Source: Acidobacteriota bacterium
GTDB taxonomy: Bacteria > Acidobacteriota > Vicinamibacteria > Vicinamibacterales > JAKQTR01
Direction of reading: 5' to 3'
Length of the DNA: 64,000 nt
NCBI GenBank assembly: GCA_026393755.1
Contig: JAPKZO010000032.1
Location: forward strand, 62,001-126,000
The translations under genes were made by a program, and so were the position numbers. Below the pieces are notes generated by a model that was given only the letters and a program-made list of their open reading frames with translations, was not told where the DNA came from and searched no databases. Shown in pieces: positions 57,937-64,000 of this stretch; position 1 is the stretch's first letter, and each line of letters opens with the position of its first letter.

Positions 57937-59027
57937 CCTCGCCCCGCGTGCCGTTCATGCGGCTGAAGCCCGGCGAGGACGGCCCCGCGATCGACCAGGC
58001 GATCCGCCGCGTCATCGACGGCGGGTGGTACGTGCTCGGCCCCGAGGTCGAGGCCTTCGAACAGGCGTTCGCCGGCGCGTGCCATGCCTCCTACGCCATT
58101 GGGGTCGGCACCGGCACGGACGCCATCGCGATCATTCTCCGCGGGCTGGGCATCGGCGCCGGCGCCGAAGTCATCACGACACCGCTGTCGGCGGCCTACA
58201 CCGCGCTTGCCTGCATGATGGTGGGCGCCAGGCCTGTATTCGCGGATCTCGATCCGGCGCGGCTGACGCTGGACCCGGCCGCGGTCGAGGCCCAGATCAC
58301 GTCGCGGACCGCGGCCATTCTGCCCGTCCATGTGTACGGCCAGCCGGCCGACATGCCCGCGATCATGGCGATCGCCTCGCGCCATCAACTCGCCGTCGTT
58401 GAGGATTGCTGCCAGGCGCATCTGGCGACATGCGGGGGACGGCCGGTCGGCAGTTTCGGTATCGCCGCCGCGTACAGCTTCTACCCCACCAAGAATCTTG
58501 GCGCGCTCGGCGACGGCGGCGCGATCACGACCAACGACGCCACGCTCGCCTCGCGAGTCAAGCGTCTGAGGAACGGCGGACAAACCGATCGCTACCATCA
58601 TGCGGAGATGGGCGTGAACAGCCGGCTGGACGAAATGCAGGCGGCCATCCTCTCGGCACGCCTGCCGTTTCTGCCCACGTGGACCGAGGCGAGGCGACAG
58701 CACGCCGCCACCTACCGCCGCCTGCTGGCCGGCGCCCCGATCGTGGTGCCGCCCGAACGGGACGCAGGCCACGTCTACCACCTGTTCCCGATTCTCTCGG
58801 GCAACCGTGATGCGCTGCGGCTGTGGCTGACGGATCAGGGTATCGACACGCTGATCCATTATCCGGTACCGATCCCCCAGCAGCCCGCGGTGTCGACCGT
58901 CAATCCAACGGCCTGCCCCGTTGCGGATCGGGTGTGCCTGGACATCTGCTCGCTGCCGCTGTACCCAGGACTTTCAGAGGCCGAAATCTCGCTGGTTGCC
59001 GACGCCATCCAGCGCTTCGCGCCCTGA
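57933..59027 (+). CDS. DegT/DnrJ/EryC1 family sugar aminotransferase
   Basis: 364 residues. A PLP enzyme that aminates a keto-sugar nucleotide. K187 in YPTKNLGALGDGG is the PLP lysine, and GTGTDAIAIILRGLG, VVEDCCQAHLA and MGVNSRLDEMQAAIL are family blocks. Its ATG overlaps the SDR stop, so the pair probably acts in sequence. Confidence 0.93.
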   Translation: MTSPRVPFMRLKPGEDGPAIDQAIRRVIDGGWYVLGPEVEAFEQAFAGACHASYAIGVGTGTDAIAIILRGLGIGAGAEVITTPLSAAYTALACMMVGARPVFADLDPARLTLDPAAVEAQITSRTAAILPVHVYGQPADMPAIMAIASRHQLAVVEDCCQAHLATCGGRPVGSFGIAAAYSFYPTKNLGALGDGGAITTNDATLASRVKRLRNGGQTDRYHHAEMGVNSRLDEMQAAILSARLPFLPTWTEARRQHAATYRRLLAGAPIVVPPERDAGHVYHLFPILSGNRDALRLWLTDQGIDTLIHYPVPIPQQPAVSTVNPTACPVADRVCLDICSLPLYPGLSEAEISLVADAIQRFAP

Positions 59028-59030
59028 CGC

Positions 59031-61577
59031 ATGCCATACGCCCTCCTCACCCTCATCGTCATCGCGTACCTGCCAGGCACGCTGATCTTCCGGATCCCGG
59101 TCGGTCAGCGCGAACGGCGAAGCGCGCTGCCGGCCGAGGAGCGCGCGTACTGGGCGATTATCCTGAGCGTGCTGCTCAGCACGTCGGTCGCGCTCGCCCT
59201 GGCAGCGGCCGGCGTGTACTCGCTCGGGCGGCTCGTGGCCATCGACGCGCTCGTCTCCGCCCTCATCATCGCGCGGTGGCGGTTGCGCCTCGGGCTGGAG
59301 CCGTCCGCGCCGACGCTCGGCCGCTCGGCCCTCGTGCCGGCCATGCTGCTCCTGCTCGGCTTCTGGGTCTTCTTCCCCTCATCGGAGTACGTCATCGGCG
59401 GCAAGGACCCCGGCACGTACATGAACGAGGGCGTGCAGATCGCGCGAAGCGGATCGCTCATCATTCCCGACCATGTGATCGCAGAGATGCCCCCCGCCGC
59501 GCGCGACCTGTTCCTGGGGGATCCGCGCGGCGGCGCCGACGACGGTCTGCAGGAAGGCCCCCGATTCATGGGCTTCTTCGTCCTGAGCCGGGATCGGGGC
59601 GAGGTGGTCGGTCAGTTCCCCCATGCCTTCCCTGTGTGGATCGCGGTTGGTTATGCGCTCAATGGACTGTCGGGTGCGCTGAGCACGGTGGGCGTGTGGG
59701 CGCTTCTCGGGCTGCTGAGCGTGTACTTTGCGTGGTCACGCCTGATTGGACGCCTCCCGGCCGCGATCGGCTGCGCGCTGTTGGCGTGCAACGTGGCGGA
59801 GGTCTGGTTCGCGCGATATCCGAACTCGGAAATGATGCAGCAGGCACTGCTGTTTGCCGGCATTCTGGCGGTCAGTCGAGCGTATCGTGACGGCGATCTC
59901 TTCTTCGCGCCGGTCGCCGGCCTTCTGCTCGGCTCGGCGGTCTTCGTTCGCTTCGACTCAATCATCATGCTGGCCATCGTGTGCGGTGCGCTGCTCATGT
60001 GGGCGGCCGATCACGTGCAACTCGGCCTCTCGTTCCTCGTGCCCTTCTTCGCGCTGCTCGGCGCCGCGGCGATCTATTACCAGACGCTCATGAAGGCGTA
60101 CATTGTTATCGCCCTGATCGTGCTGAGCGGCAGCGGGATCAGCGGTGACGGCGAACGGCGGCTCGTCATGGCGGCCATGGGTTTTCTGCTGATGGTCGCG
60201 CTCGTCAGATTCGTCTGCACCCGCTGGCCAGGAGCGATCGGGTCGCTGAAACCGTGGATTCCACGAGCACTCGCGGTCTCGGTTGCGGTGCTGTGGGCCT
60301 ATGCCTACTTCCTGCGCAAACAAGGTGGGCTGCTCGCCGCTCACGATGCCGACGCCCTTCGCACGTTCGCCTGGTATGTCGGGCCTATTGGCCTCGCCGC
60401 CGCGGTCTTCGGATTCTGCCTGACGACGTGGCGGTCGTTCTGGCGGGATCCGGTGCTGCTGACGACGAGTGCGCTGGTTTCGATGTTCTTCTTCTACAAG
60501 ATCCGCATCGTTCCCGAGCACTTCTGGCAGGCCCGCCGGTGGATCCCGATTATCCTGCCGGCGGTGTGCCTGATGATTGCGGGAGGCGCGCTCTCGTGGC
60601 TGCCGGCATGGTGGGCCAACCCTCGCCCCCGCGGCCACGGCAGACCGGCGTGGCCTGCTACGGCTGCGCGCCTGGCGTTGTCTGCCGCACTGCTGATCGT
60701 CGTCGGCTGGCGATTCGCGGTGACCACCGCGCCGGTGTTCGCTCACGTGGAGTACCAGGGAGTCGTTGCCCAGCTGGACAAGCTGGCCAGCCGGATCACC
60801 GACCGCGACCTCCTGGTTGTCGAATCCCGAAGCTCGTCGGACCTGCACGTCCTGGCCACGCCGCTGGCCTGCATGTACGGCAAGCACGTGCTGCTGCTGT
60901 ATACGCCAAAGCCCGATCCAGAGTTGTTCAGGCAGTTTCTCGTCTGGGCAAGCGCCCACTACGATCGCGTGCTCTTCCTGGCGGACGGCGGGACGGACCT
61001 GGCATTTCCCTTTGTTGCGGCAACACCGTCCGGGCTCGAGCGTTTCCAGATCCCGGAGTACGAATCGGCGTACCAAGCCTGGCCTCGCGTGGTGCGCCAG
61101 AAAAAGTTCAGCCTGACGCTGTATACACTGAGGTATGCGGCGACGCCGGCGGTGGTCACGGACATCGACGTCGGCGGGGCCGACAACCTGTGGGTGTTTC
61201 GTATCCACGCCCGGGAGGACAGCGAAGGCATCAGCTTCCGCTGGACGCGTGACATCTCGTACGTGACGGCGCAAGGGCTGAGCGCCGGGAGCCGCACCGT
61301 CACGCTGTGGATGAATGACGGTGGACGGCCTGCGAATGCCGGCGCGGCACGGGTTCAGATCATATTGAACAATCACCCGCTCGGAGAGGTGAGGGTCAGC
61401 ACTGATTTCCAGCCCTACACGTTCGCCATTCCGTCATGGGTGGCGGCCGAGGCGGCGGGCCGCACGCAGGCATCGGTCTTCAAGCTCGTCAGCACGACCT
61501 GGCGGCCATCGGCCGTACTGGGCAATTCAGACACGCGCGAGCTCGGGGTGATGCTGCGCCGGGTCCGGGTCGAATAG
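59031..61577 (+). CDS. Large GT-C-type membrane protein with extracytoplasmic C-terminal domain
   Basis: 848 residues. About 12-13 helices in the first ~560 residues, then ~280 residues of a soluble domain. The first loop GGKDPGTYMNEGVQIARSG replaces the usual D-E pair of GT39 enzymes. FVRFDSIIMLAIV and PEHFWQARRWIPIILP are conserved-looking. It probably moves a lipid-linked sugar outside; function is inferred from topology. Confidence 0.72.
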   Translation: MPYALLTLIVIAYLPGTLIFRIPVGQRERRSALPAEERAYWAIILSVLLSTSVALALAAAGVYSLGRLVAIDALVSALIIARWRLRLGLEPSAPTLGRSALVPAMLLLLGFWVFFPSSEYVIGGKDPGTYMNEGVQIARSGSLIIPDHVIAEMPPAARDLFLGDPRGGADDGLQEGPRFMGFFVLSRDRGEVVGQFPHAFPVWIAVGYALNGLSGALSTVGVWALLGLLSVYFAWSRLIGRLPAAIGCALLACNVAEVWFARYPNSEMMQQALLFAGILAVSRAYRDGDLFFAPVAGLLLGSAVFVRFDSIIMLAIVCGALLMWAADHVQLGLSFLVPFFALLGAAAIYYQTLMKAYIVIALIVLSGSGISGDGERRLVMAAMGFLLMVALVRFVCTRWPGAIGSLKPWIPRALAVSVAVLWAYAYFLRKQGGLLAAHDADALRTFAWYVGPIGLAAAVFGFCLTTWRSFWRDPVLLTTSALVSMFFFYKIRIVPEHFWQARRWIPIILPAVCLMIAGGALSWLPAWWANPRPRGHGRPAWPATAARLALSAALLIVVGWRFAVTTAPVFAHVEYQGVVAQLDKLASRITDRDLLVVESRSSSDLHVLATPLACMYGKHVLLLYTPKPDPELFRQFLVWASAHYDRVLFLADGGTDLAFPFVAATPSGLERFQIPEYESAYQAWPRVVRQKKFSLTLYTLRYAATPAVVTDIDVGGADNLWVFRIHAREDSEGISFRWTRDISYVTAQGLSAGSRTVTLWMNDGGRPANAGAARVQIILNNHPLGEVRVSTDFQPYTFAIPSWVAAEAAGRTQASVFKLVSTTWRPSAVLGNSDTRELGVMLRRVRVE

Positions 61578-61591
61578 CGGGCATTCAGGCC

Positions 61592-62782
61592 ATGTTCACA
61601 CATCTCCAGATCGCCGACCCCGGAGAGCGATGGCTTGTGGGCATTGCTGATGCCTTGTTGTCCGTGGTCGCGATGCCCGGGCGGATCTCGAGGCGGGCGC
61701 CACGCGGCCCGGTCGAGCGGGTTCTCCTGTTCCGTCTGGAACGCGTGGGCGATCTCCTCATGGCCAGGCCGGCGATCGAGTCGGTCAGACGCTTTCTACC
61801 CGACGCACGAATCGATCTGGTCGTGGGCAGTTGGAATCGAGCGCTGGCTTCTCTGATACCCGGCATCGATTGCGTGCACGTGCTCGACCTCCCCTGGCTC
61901 GCCCGCGGCGCTGCGTCGGCGACGCTGGCGGACGTGTCAGCGGCAATCAGGATCTGGCGGAAGCCGCGTCATGATCTCGCCATCAATTTCGAGGGAGACA
62001 TTCGCAGCCACGCGCTGATGTGGGCTGCCGGAGCAAGGCGCCGCGTCGGATTTGACATGGCCGGCGGCGGTCCCCTGTTGACGGATCGGGTGACGTTCGA
62101 CCCGCGCTCACACGTGGCGGCCAATTGCCTGCGGCTGGTGGCGCGAGCGTGCGATCGGCCAGACGGCGAATTCATCCCCGAGCCGGCACCGCTCTCGATT
62201 CCTGAGGATATTCGGGCCGAAGGATTGCGACGCCTCGGTGTGGTACCGGCAATGCCGAACGGACTTCCCCGGCCGCTCATCGGCGTTCACGTGAACGCGG
62301 GCCGGCTCGTCAAGCAATGGGAGCCCGCAGCGTTCTCACGCGCGGCGGCTGAACTGGCCCGCCGGCACGAGGCGGCGATCGTGCTGAGCGGCAGCGATGA
62401 TGACCGCCCGATTGTCGACGAAGTGAAGGCTGGGCTGCCCCCAGACGTGACGGTGATCGACCTGGTGGGAAGGCTGGATCTGGTTCAACTGGCGGCGGTG
62501 TTTCAGCGCCTGCAACTCGTGCTGAGCGTGGACACCGGGCCCATGCATCTGGCTGCCGCCGTCGGAACGCCCGTCGTCGGCGTGTTCGGACCGTCGGATC
62601 CGCGGCGATGGGGCCCGATCGGGCCGTCCGTGGTCACTGTCCGGATCGACCTGCCGTGCAGCCCGTGCAATCGCATCCGGCACCCGCCGACACGATGCGT
62701 CGGCCACATCCCCGATTGCCTGATGGGCGTCACAGCCGAGCAGGTGATCGACGCAGCCGAGATGCTGCTCCGGCGAACGTGA
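61592..62782 (+). CDS. Glycosyltransferase family 9 (heptosyltransferase-like)
   Basis: 396 residues from ATG 61592. VLLFRLERVGDLLMARPAIE, VGRLDLVQLAAVFQRLQL, SVDTGPMHLAAAVGTPVVGV and FGPSDPRRWGPIG are the ADP-heptose transferase blocks. Gram-negative LPS core enzymes belong here; the sugar in this organism is not known. It is coupled to the next gene by TGATG. Confidence 0.92.
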   Translation: MFTHLQIADPGERWLVGIADALLSVVAMPGRISRRAPRGPVERVLLFRLERVGDLLMARPAIESVRRFLPDARIDLVVGSWNRALASLIPGIDCVHVLDLPWLARGAASATLADVSAAIRIWRKPRHDLAINFEGDIRSHALMWAAGARRRVGFDMAGGGPLLTDRVTFDPRSHVAANCLRLVARACDRPDGEFIPEPAPLSIPEDIRAEGLRRLGVVPAMPNGLPRPLIGVHVNAGRLVKQWEPAAFSRAAAELARRHEAAIVLSGSDDDRPIVDEVKAGLPPDVTVIDLVGRLDLVQLAAVFQRLQLVLSVDTGPMHLAAAVGTPVVGVFGPSDPRRWGPIGPSVVTVRIDLPCSPCNRIRHPPTRCVGHIPDCLMGVTAEQVIDAAEMLLRRT

Positions 62783-64000
62783 TGACGAAAGGGCCGATCT
62801 TGGATCACGATGAGGCGGTCTTGCTGGTGCGCTCCGCGCGGGGGGCGCACCGCGTGGCGCTCACGGAGTGGCTTGGCGCCGAACTCGCGGAACAGGCGGA
62901 GATCGACGCCAATCGCTGGATCAAGGCACTCCGGCATGCCCGGGTCGGCGGCCAGACGCTGCGCGATCGCTTCACCCACCGCGGGGATTCGCTCTGGTGG
63001 TTTGGGGAGCTCTACTTCCACAAGACACGGGTCATCAACACGATCTTCCGGACCCTCTATGCTCTCGAGGCCCTGGTGGCGGCCGAGCAGCCGCAGCGGT
63101 TGAGTGTCGTGCGAGGCAGTCCCGAAGTCCGATTCCTTGCCGCGCGAGTCGCCAGGCGCGCCGGTGTTGAGTGGGCAGGCGGCGGACAGTCATGGCCGGT
63201 TGGGCTGGCGCCACGCCTCGATGTCGTCGTTCGCGCGCACGCGTTCGTCGCCGGTGCCGGCATCGCCCGATGGCGAACTGCTCGCCGGCAGGTGTCGGCA
63301 CGAGCGACGGTAGCCGGATTCGTGCACGCGGCCTTCTGGCGCGGAGACGGGGAGCAGTACATCGGGCCGATTCTGCGCCGTCTCAGCACGTCAGGCGCGA
63401 CGGCCTCGCTGGCGCTGGTTGGCGTGGGCCCGGGCACAACGTACCGGGCTCGCTCGTGGCGCAACCGGGTCCGGAGCCTGGCGGGACTCGGCCTCGAGTC
63501 GGCATCGTTCACTCCGATCGACGCGTTTGCCTCGGCGCGAGATCTGGCGCCGTCTCGAGAGATCTGGCGGCAGCGGGCTGGCATCCTCCGCGAGATGCTG
63601 AACAGTGCCGACCTTCGCAGTGCGGCGATGATTGGCGGCTGCGATACCTGGCCGCTGTTGACGCCGGTCCTGGCTGGCGTCGCGTATCTTCAGTTTCCGT
63701 GGTCTGCGCACGTGATGGACCAGTTGGGGGCGTCGCTCGACGCGCTGAAACCGGGCGTCGCGCTCACGTACGCCGAAGCTGGCGGATGGGGCCGCGCCCT
63801 CGTCCTCGAGGCGCGCCGACGCGGCATTCCGACCGTCGGCCTGCAGCACGGGTTCATCTACCGGCACTGGCTCAACTACCTGCACGAGCCGGACGAAATG
63901 GCGCCGTCGGTGTGCAATCCCGCGGACCGGGGTTTCCCGCACCCAACACTGACGCTGCTCTACGACACGTTTGCCGCCGAGCACCTCCAGACGGCGGGGC
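62782..64000 (+). CDS. Probable polysaccharide biosynthesis protein, partial (runs off right edge)
   Basis: ATG 62782 gives at least 406 codons open to the window end. A GT-B-like C-terminal domain is suggested by GIPTVGLQHGFIYRHWLNYL, a motif shared with capsule and Kdo-type transferases, and by AEAGGWGRALVLEARRRG just before it. The N-terminal half (RGAHRVALTEWLGAEL) is not recognised. It is coupled to the GT9 gene. Confidence 0.62.
   Translation, partial: MTKGPILDHDEAVLLVRSARGAHRVALTEWLGAELAEQAEIDANRWIKALRHARVGGQTLRDRFTHRGDSLWWFGELYFHKTRVINTIFRTLYALEALVAAEQPQRLSVVRGSPEVRFLAARVARRAGVEWAGGGQSWPVGLAPRLDVVVRAHAFVAGAGIARWRTARRQVSARATVAGFVHAAFWRGDGEQYIGPILRRLSTSGATASLALVGVGPGTTYRARSWRNRVRSLAGLGLESASFTPIDAFASARDLAPSREIWRQRAGILREMLNSADLRSAAMIGGCDTWPLLTPVLAGVAYLQFPWSAHVMDQLGASLDALKPGVALTYAEAGGWGRALVLEARRRGIPTVGLQHGFIYRHWLNYLHEPDEMAPSVCNPADRGFPHPTLTLLYDTFAAEHLQTAG

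Overview
The window is high-G+C, densely packed bacterial chromosome. Mur ligases with a DNPR-type (meso-diaminopimelate) MurE, a short-Q-loop cytochrome bd, several exported carboxypeptidase-regulatory-like (CnaB) proteins and a DALGSVR-type RHS core fragment suggest an Acidobacteriota member, perhaps near Vicinamibacteria. That placement is inference; no rRNA is present to test it.

Layout. 1-7.8 kb is housekeeping on the plus strand (rpiB, glyA, DinG-type helicase, an exported CnaB-TPR protein, YggS, a DivIVA-domain protein, hutI), with a partial RlmI-like gene divergent at the left edge. 7.8-15.1 kb is on the minus strand: cydAB, lepA-lepB with a small membrane protein, and a cellulose-synthase-like glycosyltransferase with a membrane partner. 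15.2-17.5 kb is accessory: a PIN-toxin/antitoxin pair, an exported CnaB protein and small ORFs separated by three related imperfect palindromes that look like integron attC sites, with no integrase in view. 17.7-26 kb is larB, then mutS2-dnaG-rpoD, a CAU tRNA, a zinc-ribbon protein and RNase HI. 26-30.2 kb is a second accessory island: a truncated RHS core, an IS3 OrfA remnant and a run of small lipoproteins and membrane proteins of unknown function.

30.2-33.7 kb holds pgeF, acpS, a small conserved protein and a radical SAM protein. 33.9-48.5 kb is a leftward division/cell-wall (dcw) cluster, mraZ-rsmH-ftsL-ftsI-murE-murF-murD-ftsW-murC-ftsQ-ftsA-ftsZ, with a good promoter and 10-bp-spaced GTGG boxes in front of mraZ. 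mraY and murG are missing from their usual places, and a large inverted repeat sits between murD and ftsW. 48.7-64 kb runs rightward: ychF and then a translationally coupled cell-surface glycan cluster (GT4, GT2, polyprenyl-phosphate sugar synthases, two GT-C membrane transferases, an epimerase/dehydratase, a DegT aminotransferase, a GT9), continuing past the right edge.

How the genes work together. The dcw block makes lipid-linked peptidoglycan precursors and the septal machinery but needs mraY and murG from elsewhere. The glycan cluster contains enzymes expected to make an amino-sugar nucleotide, to load sugars onto polyprenyl phosphate and to transfer them across the membrane. The most unusual region is the cassette-like array at 15.2-17.5 kb; the next is the RHS scar followed by candidate orphan immunity genes.
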